Shown here piece by piece: positions 47,708-57,059 of a stretch of DNA of 64,000 nt. Source of the stretch: Prostheceraeus crozeri (Eukaryota > Platyhelminthes > Polycladida > Euryleptidae); assembly GCA_907163375.1 (NCBI GenBank), contig CAJQUW010002202.1:186001-250000 (forward strand), written 5' to 3'. The notes beneath the pieces are model-generated. The model ran no database searches. It was not told the origin of the DNA and saw only the letters and a list, made by a program, of their open reading frames with translations. Numbering within the stretch: the stretch's first letter is position 1; every line of letters starts with the position of its first letter. Made by a program: the position numbers and the translations under genes.

Positions 47708-48662
47708 TTAACACGATTCTATTAACTGTGACTCATACAGATAACGCATTAAAGATTTAACAATGTCAGCTACTTTACTGATATCACGAAAATTGGTCAT
47801 GATACAATGTCTGTTGTGAAACACTGCAACATGTACAGGATGCCAAATCCGAATCAGAGCAGCAGGAAGGAGTTCAGTTTCATAAAATATACAATGATTA
47901 CTGCTTTTAATGTTTTCTAGATTCACTAACAACTTCAATTGAACAGACACTACTATATTATTCAATGTCAGGGACTGAGACGTATATGAGGCATGAGTGT
48001 TCGCATTTTCTTGACGACTTCGTAACACATGGACTGCATCACGAAATGAGAAAGGTTTTCTAGGACTTGGATTTTGCCGCAGCGAAAGATTTGAAGATTT
48101 CGACCGTTGCTTATGCGAATGACCGACATTTGCGGACGACCGCGATGATACACTTAATCGGGAAGATGGGTATGCAACTGTTCTAAATCGATGTCTCTTC
48201 TGAGATTCATTTCGCGCATGGCGTTGATGATGCGGATGGGGAGCATGGTTCGCAAAAGACATGAGGGTTGAGTGAACTTCCCTTTTATACTTTTCCCATG
48301 AGGGTTTTGGAATCACGATGTAGCAGTGATCATTATGTAGAATCATCTCTTGAATGCGAATAAATACAATGCCTTCTCCTAAACTAATCACACGACAAGA
48401 GTTGGACATGATAGCGCGATGCAACCTTCGTAGTTGAAAGCTTTCTAGAGTTATCTGAAGTTGACGTTTCATACCATGAAAAATAACACACTGACTTTTC
48501 CATGACACATAGAGGCATGCTGATAATTTCCACATGATCATGATTCAAATCTGAGTGAAGAGTGTAATGCCTAAGAAAGATGGAGAGAGTGGTGTTCATA
48601 CGTGGCATGGTGAGTGTACATTTTTCTTTCTTGATAAGGTGGCCGTTAGGCCTTCGTCTCAT
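47708..48662 (-). pseudogene. Polinton TBP-like protein (Pol-1 copy)
   Basis: I read the C-terminal part as a TATA-binding-protein-like fold. SLTLNNIVVSVQLKLLVNLE, then a FYETELLPAALIRIWHPVHV block and AVFHN, parallel human TBP ...QNMVGSCDVKFPIRLEGL..., SYEPELFPGLIYRM, ..LLIFVSGK. An earlier part (RPQMSVIRISNGRNLQIFRC and QVLENLSHF) parallels the end of TBP repeat 1 (TTALIFSSGKMVCTGAKS). The N-terminal half (SWEKYKREVHS and a Ser/Arg/His-rich stretch) is shared only loosely with the Pol-2 copy. Expected role, if real: promoter recognition for the element's own genes. The gene is broken in this copy. TBP-like factors are known in large DNA viruses; I do not know of one in Polintons. Confidence 0.65.
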
Positions 48663-48698
48663 GAAGACCGATGGTGCGTTCTCAGTGTGTTTGGAGTG

Positions 48699-49334
48699 TT
48701 ATTGTGGCTGATCATCATCAACATGGACATCATTTTTGAAGGTCATGGAGACAAGATAGGGATTCAACGTAAACAACCTTCCGTCCCTGCGCGGACCCAT
48801 GCAGATGGTTTGAATTTTAGTTTCAAATGAGTAGGATCCTTTTCCCAAAATGGAGAGAGGTTTGCAATTGAGTAAGTCGAATTCGCTGCCCTCCTTTTCA
48901 TGGATGATGAGACAGTGTCTATCCATATGAACATACATGTATCTTCTTTCCATGATGGGAACTTGTGACCGCTTCCCATTGTGTCGAACAACTTCGTTGG
49001 GATTGGTGAGATTTTCTTTCAGGAATGTTTCAAGAGTATTGAATTGCAACCGTGTCCAATAGTCTAACGGTACACATACAGCGAGTACATACTGTGTTGA
49101 GATAGCTTTTAGATAATCCATCTGATGACTTGGTGTTTTTATGGCAACGACTTTTCCGTGATGAGTTATCTTTTGATTGAAAGCATTCTTACCCGATGCT
49201 AAAGTAAGGGAGTTTAGTGTACCCAGTGCGAGAGCAGATGAGTTGATGGCTTCGAGTAACTGCATGGTTAGCGCAAGGACGAAAATGATTGCCATAAGCT
49301 CAGTCGTCCGTTTTATAACCACACCTAGCTCCAA
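48699..49334 (-). CDS. OB-like Polinton protein, paralogue in Pol-1
   Basis: About 211 residues. The C-terminal half, with LSILGKGSYSFETKIQTICM, GPRRDGRLFTLNPYLVSMTF, follows the pattern LG-G-Y-F---V---Y-G----D--L-SL-----I also present at 51129-51425 and 55481-56256. The beta-rich, glycine-spaced pattern resembles an OB-fold single-stranded DNA-binding protein, which is an inference from pattern only. The first 30 residues include a hydrophobic stretch (ELMAIIFVLALTMQLLEAI). A TATA-like box lies about 100 bp upstream. It is upstream of and co-oriented with the TBP-like gene. Confidence 0.5.
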   Translation of the reverse strand: MELGVVIKRTTELMAIIFVLALTMQLLEAINSSALALGTLNSLTLASGKNAFNQKITHHGKVVAIKTPSHQMDYLKAISTQYVLAVCVPLDYWTRLQFNTLETFLKENLTNPNEVVRHNGKRSQVPIMERRYMYVHMDRHCLIIHEKEGSEFDLLNCKPLSILGKGSYSFETKIQTICMGPRRDGRLFTLNPYLVSMTFKNDVHVDDDQPQ

Positions 49335-49427
49335 TCACATGCGTTTCCCTTTTCATGTTTTCCCTGTCTTTGTTGCGTGACAAAGAGTTATCTTACGTGA
49401 ACTTTTCACCGCATAGGTGGAAGCCTT

Positions 49428-49441
49428 CCCTATTTATATAC
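49428..49441 (-). promoter_or_regulatory. TATA box, Pol-1 minus-strand gene
   Basis: GTATATAAATAGG on the minus strand, about 100 bp upstream of the OB-like ORF start at 49334. It resembles the TTATAAATAGCG box in front of the first Pol-2 gene. Confidence 0.5.
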
Positions 49442-49679
49442 AAAGTCGTTCTAGTCCTCACAAAGACTTTAGTGACACGCCCCTTTTAGCGAACAAAGAC
49501 CTATGAGTAACAAAGCAGAATGACTCATGTTACAACACGCCCGTTTTACCGCTCAAAGACCTATTCATCTCCCACACCAAGCAGAATGATTCATTTACTC
49601 TAGTGCCCACCCACAATGACAAGGGTTAATAAAACGAATGATTTATTGAACTAGTTCTTATTTCATTTACACATGTTGA

Positions 49680-50110
49680 CGATCAAACAAAGTCGTGGAT
49701 GTAAACACACTCAGTTGAATCATGATATGTTTAACAACGTATGCATTTCCTTCCATCGTCTCTTCCATTTTCTCCATAATTTTCTCCATATGTCGAGCAT
49801 AAAATTGTTCACTAAGAGTAATTCATTCTGAGCAATAGGATCCAAAACAAAGTGGTTTTTGCAAATCTTTCAACTCTATATAAGCAACGGGTCTACCCTT
49901 CACATCTTGAGGTTGTAAACTCTCTATCAATCTTTTGAAGAGAGGAAGGCTTTCAGTTGCCACAACTTTTATATCATTCATCTTAACTTTAAATGTAAGT
50001 TTCCAATCTTGTAAAAGTCCATCGAATCCTTGTTGATCAAGAGTTAAGTGACACATGTGGTTACTTAAGGTACGATGCGTCATCATGAACGTTGTGACTA
50101 TGGATTCCAC
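49680..50110 (-). pseudogene. Polinton protein X (Pol-1 copy), function unknown
   Basis: The open part 49823-50110 (QDWKLTFKVKMNDIKVVATE, GRPVAYIELKDLQKPLCFGS) parallels the Pol-2 region 57087-57480 (QDYVINFHKDETDIEAVVDD). It also holds the same place after the exonuclease-like gene. No known domain recognised. Ends in this copy are uncertain. Confidence 0.45.
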
Positions 50111-50246
50111 ATTGCTTCAATGACTTCCACTATGAATAAAACAGAAATAACAATCATGTTCCACTGTAACTTTATTCAACATCAATCAAAATTCACAAAG
50201 CAATCAGAGAGTAGTGAATACAATTCATGAAAAGATCATCACTCAT

Positions 50247-50830
50247 TCACAGGGAGTAGAAACATGTTCTATTTACACCCATGCTGTTGACAATAATATA
50301 AATGCAGTTCATGAACATCACAGAGACTACAATGTCAGCGTGAAGAGAGTTTTGCAATGTAGGTGGCTTTATTTCTAGTATTACAATGTGATGGTGGTCT
50401 GTAAAGGTGATGTCTCTCAACGAAACATATTGCCATGTCAAAAATCATTTCATCTCTAAACTTCTTTTGATCACAATGCATATGATAGTCTTGTCTTACA
50501 CAATCTACCCAACATGGTAAATATAAATAATCAATGTGCAACTGAAGTGCTGCTTCTCATTCAGAATCATTTCCTAATATTTTAACAATATGAAAACCTG
50601 ACAGCCACCGTTTGAAATCACTTATCAAATACGTTTCATTTACAAATCCAATATGAATCAAAATAGAAGGATCAAGTCCATGCACATGATGACGTGACCA
50701 TTCGTCTTTGTGTGGAGGACAGTAGGCAAATGTATGATATACACTAACAACAGTTTGATCGCTTTCCCTCATTGCAATAGCACTCAACTCCTGCATTGGT
50801 GTCCCCTCACTGTCTATGAAGATGACAACC
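50247..50830 (-). pseudogene. DEDDh exonuclease-like protein (Pol-1 copy)
   Basis: Parallel to Pol-2 56460-56999. The start reads VVIFIDSEGTPMQELSAIAM (DxE, Exo I type), then VSVYHTFAYCPPHKDEWSRH, HVHGLDPS and FKRWLSGFHIVKILGNDSE. Later parts (YHMHCDQKKF, YLPCW) fit the region before the last aspartate. It lies directly behind the RING-like segment, with an intron-like spacer that ends in an acceptor-type TTGTAG. The gene is broken here. Confidence 0.55.
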
Positions 50831-50851
50831 TACAATATCAAAAAGACTTAA

Positions 50852-51157
50852 TTACAAGATAATACATTGAGCAGGAACTTTACAAGGTTGTCTGTCCTTT
50901 ACATAACAAAAGATGCATACAACATGATTACAATGTTTTAATTGAACATAACGCGCAAGACCGCGTTTTCCACGTTCACTACAAACTAACTGATTACAAT
51001 ACTTAAGATTTGTCTTTGGTGGTAACACCAACTTTCTTTGATGCGCGACGACGTTTAGGTTTGGTGACAGGTTCTTGACTCTCTTTGACACAAGAATCAA
51101 TGACTTTCTCAATGTGATCAAGTCCTGTTCACTCAGGTTGATGATGAATTTGAGCAA
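50852..51157 (-). CDS. RING-like zinc finger segment (Pol-1 copy)
   Basis: About 100 residues. The C-terminal part KYCNQLVCSERGKRGLARYV, then QLKHCNHVVCIFCYVKD and PCKVPAQC gives spaced Cys/His pairs of RING type. The N-terminal part is basic (SKRVKNLSPNLNVV). It matches Pol-2 56220-56416 in motif and in position between the OB-like and exonuclease-like parts. It may be an exon of the same gene as the exonuclease: both elements show intron-like signals between them. Confidence 0.5.
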   Translation of the reverse strand: MLKFIINLSEQDLITLRKSLILVSKRVKNLSPNLNVVAHQRKLVLPPKTNLKYCNQLVCSERGKRGLARYVQLKHCNHVVCIFCYVKDRQPCKVPAQCIIL

Positions 51158-51425
51158 TGCGCAAATTGAGAGAAATCAAATTACCGTCAGATTGATGAGG
51201 TCCCACATAAACAGCAGGCACCTCAATATGAAAGGAATAAAAGCCTGCACCTAGCGTTGACAATTCTGTTTCAACTGACTGTTCAACTGTCACTCCTGAA
51301 GTGACTTTACAATACTTGCTTTGTAAAATGAAGCAGTGAGTGCCGCGATACAAAGGTTTATAATAAGTGTCGTCCCATAGTGAAGAAAATTTCGAAAAAA
51401 GTTTGTATGCGAATTTCAACACCAA
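51129..51425 (-). pseudogene. OB-like Polinton protein (Pol-1 copy of first gene)
   Basis: Holds YRGTHCFILQSKYCKVTSGV, then ELSTLGAGFYSFHIEVPAVY and VGPHQSDGNLISLNLRIAQI, the same G-spaced pattern as the first Pol-2 gene (CDELGEGTWDILFKVNGLYY, GRHKDDKIASLSMHMESIIY). The N-terminal half is missing, and the open frame begins within the terminal repeat, so this copy is truncated. Confidence 0.5.
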
Positions 51426-52351
51426 ACCTTGATAGAAGTTTGTTTCACATGTCTCTGAGCAACTTTGGTCAAAACGTTGAAATTTTTTTTCACGAAAAAT
51501 CTTAAGTGTCGACCCATAGTGAAGAAAATTTCGAAAAAATTTTGTGCGCGAATTTCAACACCAAACATTGATAGAAGTTTGTTTCACATGATTCATAACT
51601 TTCGACGAAAAATTCATCACTTTTCACGTGAAAACATCACTTTTGACGAAGTTCGACTCGAGGGGGGTGTATTTTCATCGACACATCAACGACCCAAGTT
51701 TTGACGAGAAACACGATGGGAGGAGTCGCGGAGCTGAATTCTGACATTTTAATTTTTTTTTATTTCACGAAAAAATCCTAAGTGTCGGAGCCCCATAGTG
51801 AAGGTTAGCACTTTTCTCTCCGATTGACTTGAATATCACCCTACCGATGTAAAATTGTACGTAGAGTCCGAATCTGCCCTCCGTTTGTCCATCCGAACAC
51901 TCCTTCACCCCGAAATATGACCTTTCTCATCCCAAAACATCCAGAACCTCCACTTTCTAACTCTGTCGTTTTTCGGAGATTCCTGACATTTTCAAGTCAC
52001 TTTCCACTCTAAATCAATGAAAACTTGGGCACATGATGCTTTCCACTGCATTGGTCTCACTCTTAGCTTTCACATGAGCTATCGCACGACTTTTTACGAT
52101 CACTTCCACCCAAGTTGGAAGTCTGACAGGAGGGGGGTGTTTTTTTCATCGACACATCACCGACCCAACTTTTGACGAGACACACGATGGGAAGGGTCGC
52201 GGAGCTCGATTCTCACATAGGAACGGTTTCTTCCACTCGGTCCGAGCATCCCCAGCACATCCTTGGCAGACTTCCTGCTCAGCAGCAGCGAGTCAGCAGC
52301 GATGACTCATTTTGCTCATTTTGTCCTTCCTTTTGGCATGGGCTTACTACT
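51370..52351 (-). repeat. Pol-1 right terminal inverted repeat
   Basis: Inverse of 40237-41085, with one more copy of an inner unit of about 110 bp (CCATAGTGAAGAAAATTTCG occurs at about 51370 and 51515). By eye the two arms are about nine tenths identical, so a moderate age. Ends at 52351, then CTTACA. Confidence 0.85.
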
Positions 52352-54571
52352 CTTACATCTCAGCATGGCTTTATTTTGATATTTGCTTTCATGAATGAAT
52401 TATGATCTAAAGTGACCCATGAATGGCCGAATAATCTTCAAGAATTAAAGTTATCTTCAAATTATTTTTCAAACGTAAATTGCGTTGATCTCCTCTTTTT
52501 TTTATTACTGATACCTTTCGGCCGTTTCTAGTCGAAATGCATCATCATGTGTATGTAAGTGCGTTGGGTAAGATCGAGCAAAGGTCAACTTAATTGAGAT
52601 ACTTGTTTAACCAAATTAGGTCCATCTCCAACTATTTCAGCGCCACCATAAAAAAATTCCATTTATTGAAAATCTATCAAAATTTGATATTTGACATTGT
52701 ATATATTCTGATATCTGAATTGATCGATATGATGGCTCAGATCATGAAAACTAATCAAATTATGTCATGTAGTTTGCAGCAGACATTTGGCCACGCCTTT
52801 TGTTTCGCGTGAATCATTCAATGAGCGGAGCAAGTGTGGACGATATGGTTCGTATTAGCATTTTGTAAAATTTTGCAAAGTTGACAATTGAACAAGTTTC
52901 GCTATGGTGACTTTTTTAACAGTTTGATCGAGTGTTTCTTGGAATGGCAACATGTCCCGTTCTTCATGTCCGCTTTATAGGTTTTTACAATGAATACATT
53001 TACTGCAATAGTATGTCTCTGGTTACTCGTCTCTATCAATCATTTTCGACATTCTGACATCTGTGTGACATTGTGACATCTGGCAAACAGATAAAAGCAA
53101 CATCATCAGCAGTGAGATGCATTAGCTCCGCAGACCGAAATTTTTTTTATTAAAATCCGATTCAATGGTCAATGTCAATAAGAGATTGATCCTGCAACGT
53201 CAACTTACATGGCGAATGCATTGAGTGCATAGTTACTTTTCTGACTCTATACCATAGAGTAGGGATATATAGGTAGAGTGCCGACTGAAAAAAGTATCTG
53301 TATACAGTGAAAATTTTTATATCAAAAGATTCAGTTTTTTGGGGAGATTACGCTCCCGTGGTCCAAAAAAAGCATTTGAGCACATCTGAAAAAAGTCAAA
53401 ATTTGTCAATTTACATACTATCGAGATGACTATCTTATATAAGTAGTATGAAACAAGTTGGATATCAGAAGGAATGAATATTTGATAACAAGCATCCTAA
53501 CTAAGCGGAAATCAAGCTGACTATCAAGGGAATTTCATAATCCGTTTTACAATGAAAGTTTCACGAAAAAGTCGCGGCATTATTCGTGCTTTCTTGGCTG
53601 AGATTTCAAGTTTTTAATTCAATTTTCACCGGCATGATTTTATGATTCACTAAATTGATGTTTCATTTCTTGAATCTGAATAGTGATGTGCACCCATTTA
53701 CATGCGTCTTTCAAAGTTAATTGAAGTCATTGTCTTTGATTATGTGATTTTGCTCCGCAAGTGACAGGTTGCCTGTGATATGATCACGTTTAAGAAAATA
53801 CTCTTCAGGTTGAGTATGAAAGTAATAGGAACCCATCGAATTGATAATTTAGCAAACATTAAATTTCCGAGGCTGTCATGACACTGAGAATCTGTAAATG
53901 CCATCATTCCTTCTGCATAACTCTCATGATCACTCAATTCCGTTGTAATTTCTGCAAAACTGCTAAAATGTGCATATCTCACATTTGATGACAATACCAC
54001 CTGCATTTCCCTTGAGTTAATTTAATATAATGAAAAGTGTATACACAATTGGAATTTAATAAATGCGGAGTTACCACTCTACCTAATATATCTACTCTAT
54101 GCTCTGTACATTGGTGAGTGACCGCAGTAAACAGTCAATGCACATGCAACATAGAACATACATCTCATGAACAAAACAAAGTTTTACTAACAATGCATCT
54201 TTTTAACAAATGTTCAACAGTTTTGCCGTTGGGAATAATTGTCTCGATTTAATTTCCATGGAAACAGAATTAAAACGAAAATCGCTAAACGAGAATGGAA
54301 ATTGCCACGTGAAGTCATTCTGTATTTTGGAGTTAAGTATGGGGCTATTGGGATTGAGTAGCTTTAAAACTAAAGTCAAAGATTATGTTTGGCCATGAAA
54401 GTGTCATATACACAGATCACCATTTCAGGCCACCAATTTCGAATGCAGTTTTGAAGAGTATCATGAAACTACTTTCAAGTCGTTGTTCAATGTGCTTCAT
54501 GTAAGCCTCGTGCGGACTCAACATTATTTGCTAGTTTCTTTAATTCAGTTTTTGCCTCGTGATAGCAAATA
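52352..54571. other. spacer between the two Polintons, no proven gene
   Basis: AT-rich. Contains one candidate exon on the minus strand (53795-53998, listed separately). No repeat recognised. Confidence 0.4.
53795..53998 (-). CDS. candidate host exon, unknown protein
   Basis: Open minus-strand stretch after an acceptor-like AATGCAG, ending near a donor-like AAGA|GTATTT. Encodes VRYAHFSSFAEITTELSDHE, SYAEGMMAFTDSQCHDSLGN, then LSIRWVPITFILNLK. Protein-like composition but no recognised family. Same strand as the candidate exons near 23-24 kb; a link to them cannot be shown. Confidence 0.22.
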
Positions 54572-55330
54572 AGTAGTAAGTAAAACTTAGCCACTGGACC
54601 GCGCAAGATGGCCGCCGTCGAAAAAAGTCGCTGACGTCCCCCCCTCGAAAACGACAGAGTGTGAGAGACTCGGGTGAGTTGGCCTAGGTTGACGTGGGCG
54701 ACCGTCTAGGTTGTCGTGGTGGAATGGTGAAACGGACTTTAGATTCGGATTCAGCGTAAAATTCTGCATCTGTATGGTGAATTTGAAAGCAATCGGCGAG
54801 AAAAAATTTTTCTTCAAAATTTTGTCGGAGTTAGAATTTTGGACGTTTTGGGCTGTAGCTTCAAAAAGAAGCATCGGATGGGAAAACGGATTTCAGATTT
54901 GGAATCAGCGTCAAATTCTCTATCAACATGGTGAGTTTCAAGTCAATCGGAGAGAAAAAATTTTCAACATTTTTCGAAAAAACGACAGAGTTAGAATTTG
55001 GGACGTTTTGGGCTGTAGCGCCAAAACGAAGCATCGGATGGGAAAACGGAGGCCAGATTCGGATTCAGCGCAAAATTCTGCATCTGTATGGTGAATTTGA
55101 AAGCAATCGGAGAGAAAAAATTTTCGCTGACGTCCCCCCCCTCGGGAGAGCTAGCTTCGATCTTGGCTTCCAGTGGACGGATTTTGTCGTGCCATTTAGA
55201 TTTTGAGACGCCATTTAAGATTTTGGGAGATTGGCGAAAAAACGACAGAGTTAGAATTTCCCAAGAAACAGCTCCAGCGGGCGAATGAAGGCCCGGATTG
55301 GTAAACGGAGGCCAGATTTGGGATCAGCTT
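54572..55330 (+). repeat. Pol-2 left terminal region with tandem units of about 170 bp
   Basis: Three units share GACAGAGTTAGAATTTGGGACGTT-type text (kept under 20 here: GACAGAGTTAGAATT, GACGTTTTGGGCTGTAG, GCATCGGATGGGAAAACGG, GTCAATCGGAGAGAAAAAA). Starts near 54720, 54880 and 55050. The same motif order occurs in the Pol-1 terminal repeats. CCCCCCCTCG patches follow TCGCTGACGT at 54632 and 55127. Its inverted partner would lie beyond the window. Confidence 0.7.
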
Positions 55331-55337
55331 GATGTTA

Positions 55338-55412
55338 TTGTCCAATGAGGATCATCATCCAATGAGAATCAAGCATTTCTTTATAAATAGCGAGCCTTCC
55401 ACAGTGAGAATC
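55338..55412 (+). promoter_or_regulatory. Pol-2 first-gene promoter: CCAAT and TATA boxes
   Basis: Two CCAATGAG boxes (near 55342 and 55358) and a TTATAAATAG TATA box at 55381-55390, about 100 bp upstream of the ATG at 55481. Placement fits an RNA polymerase II core promoter. A similar TATA box precedes a Pol-1 minus-strand gene. Confidence 0.6.
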
Positions 55413-55480
55413 ATTCCATCGTTGAATCACACGAGTGACGGACGCACATTTTCTCTCTCTCTATTCTATTATCCAACTAA

Positions 55481-56256
55481 AATGGTAAGTCGCTACTTCC
55501 CAACCTCTCCTCCCTTGAACGTAAACTTAATACAATCTTTTTCATTTTCAGGCATCTACTCCATCTGCTGCAGTAGTAGGACAAAATGGCGGTCAAACGT
55601 TACAAGGTTCGCTACGATCAGATCATCTACAACTGAGGCCAGTGGAAGAAACAACCAAGGTACATAATCCTACACCGCTACAGCGTAAATTTAAACAAGT
55701 CTTGCGTTTTGACGATCATAGCGTAGTACTCCAAACGGGAATGCTCCCTTCCACGGATGTCAAGATAATGCACAATCAGTATGGGGACTACATACTGATC
55801 CCCGTGAGTCCGTACATTCGCCGCCAACTTGATATTATTGAGGAGTACGTGACATTAAATATGGACATTCCTACTCCTCTTGCTCAAGAGTGGAAGGCGA
55901 GAGATGACAAGGATACTCCCTATAGAAAGATTTGGGATGGTAATCAAATTTGCCTACCGGTATCACATTGGTGTACTTACTATAAGAAGGAGGAAGATCA
56001 TTCAACATCCATCACATGCGACGAGCTCGGAGAAGGTACTTGGGATATCCTTTTCAAAGTGAATGGGCTATATTATGGTCGACACAAGGATGATAAAATA
56101 GCCTCTCTCTCCATGCATATGGAATCCATCATATATATTCCAAAACCACCCAACGTGGATGACATAATTGATCAAATCCTTAACAGCAGTGGTACGAAGC
56201 GCAAGTCGGAGAAGAATGTTACCTCAAAACGCAAATCAAAGAAGGAGAATTACTAG
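55481..56256 (+). CDS. OB-like Polinton protein, first Pol-2 gene
   Basis: Likely a spliced gene: the ATG at 55481 is followed directly by a donor (ATG|GTAAGT), a 68-nt intron and an acceptor (TTTTCAG) before 55552; exon 2 then runs open to 56256. The protein is about 236 residues: a polar N-terminus, a middle part (GDYILIPVSPYIRRQLDIIE), a beta-rich part (CDELGEGTWDILFKVNGLYY, GRHKDDKIASLSMHMESIIY) and a lysine-rich tail (SGTKRKSEKNVTSKRKSKKE) that could be a nuclear localisation signal. I infer an OB-fold, perhaps a single-stranded DNA-binding protein for protein-primed replication; no domain is proven. Related segments: 48699-49334 and 51129-51425. Confidence 0.55.
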
Positions 56257-56416
56257 TCCTTTCCTAACTCTACCCTATGACAATTCGCTTATGTGCTTTG
56301 AGTGTCGTAGACGTGGTCTTATTAGATACATTTTACTTCTTCGTTGCCATCATATCATTTGTGTATTTTGTCGTGAAAAGCATCGATGTAATTCTTCATT
56401 TTGTAATATGTCATAG
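56220..56416 (+). CDS. RING-like zinc finger segment (Pol-2)
   Basis: Reads RRRITSPFLTLPYDN, LMCFECRRRGLIRYILLLRC, HHIICVFCREKHRCNSSFC. Cys and His pairs are spaced as in a small RING-type finger. It is the counterpart of 50852-51157. It overlaps the end of the OB-like gene in another frame, and a short intron-like spacer (acceptor CCGTTTTAG at about 56450) separates it from the exonuclease-like part, so it could be an upstream exon of that gene. Confidence 0.5.
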
Positions 56417-56450
56417 AACGTTTCCTTAGATGTGTAAATTTCCGTTTTAG

Positions 56451-56999
56451 GCTTCTATCATCATTTTTATGGATTGTGAGGGTGAACCTGTGCAGGAGCT
56501 TAGTGCTATTGCTATGAACAATTGGACATATCAGATTGTCAGTGTCTATCATCAACATGCCAACTGCGATCCCAATGTTGATCAATGGGCGAGAAAACAC
56601 ATTCATGGACTTAATCTGAAATATTTGCAAGACTACGGCTTTTCTTGTGACAGTGCTCTTCTTATTGACTTTAAACGATGGTTAGCTGCTTTGAATGTTA
56701 TACGCATCTTTTGTAATAATCCTGGTAAGGAGAGGAAAGTATTTCCCAATCTAATCATTGATGATATTTTGCTCCCGCCTTGGGATGGTAGAGTGAATAA
56801 ACATTATCATGAAGTCACGAAACGTTTTAAGGATTTGTGTGTTCCTATTTTGTCTGTTCGTTGTAGTAGCTACGTTCATAACCAATGCTTCTTTCCTCCT
56901 TACCTCAACACTGCGAAAGTCCTGTATGGTTATCATTGCTCGCTGTATGATAGTTACCAGCTGTATCTATTTTATCTGTTTCAAACCATTGATTTATAA
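56451..56999 (+). CDS. DEDDh-type 3'-5' exonuclease-like protein (Pol-2)
   Basis: About 180 residues. IIFMDCEGEPVQELSAIAMN gives DxE (Exo I). VSVYHQHANCDPNVDQWARK, HIHGLNLKYLQDYGF and IDFKRWLAALNVIRIFCNNP follow. NLIIDDILLPPWDGR may supply the Exo II Asp. The end YGYHCSLYDSYQLYLFY has H-x4-D as in Exo III. The layout fits a DEDDh nuclease of the RNase H-like fold, as in DnaQ-type enzymes. A role in trimming element DNA or RNA is inference. The counterpart in Pol-1 is 50247-50830 at the same place in the gene order. An AATAAA at about 57021 follows. Confidence 0.6.
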   Translation, partial: ASIIIFMDCEGEPVQELSAIAMNNWTYQIVSVYHQHANCDPNVDQWARKHIHGLNLKYLQDYGFSCDSALLIDFKRWLAALNVIRIFCNNPGKERKVFPNLIIDDILLPPWDGRVNKHYHEVTKRFKDLCVPILSVRCSSYVHNQCFFPPYLNTAKVLYGYHCSLYDSYQLYLFYLFQTIDL

Positions 57000-57059
57000 T
57001 GCATGCTTGTTACTATTATTCAATAAATGTTACTATGAGAAGAGTTGTTGTTTTCATGC

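Larger units (their letters stand above)
40237..52351. mobile_element. Polinton (Maverick) Pol-1, 12.1 kb, broken, internally deleted
   Basis: Ends AGTAGTAAGCCCATGCC / its inverse, with long terminal inverted repeats and a 6-bp target duplication TTTACA / CTTACA (one mismatch). Content from left: PolB (+); then on the minus strand a TBP-like protein, an OB-like protein, protein X, DEDDh exonuclease-like, RING-like and a second OB-like protein. Integrase, packaging ATPase, protease and capsid genes, expected in a 15-20-kb Polinton, were not found, so this looks like an internally deleted, non-autonomous copy. PolB is much broken (roughly eight breaks) and other genes carry some, so it is a fossil of moderate age. 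Confidence 0.85.
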
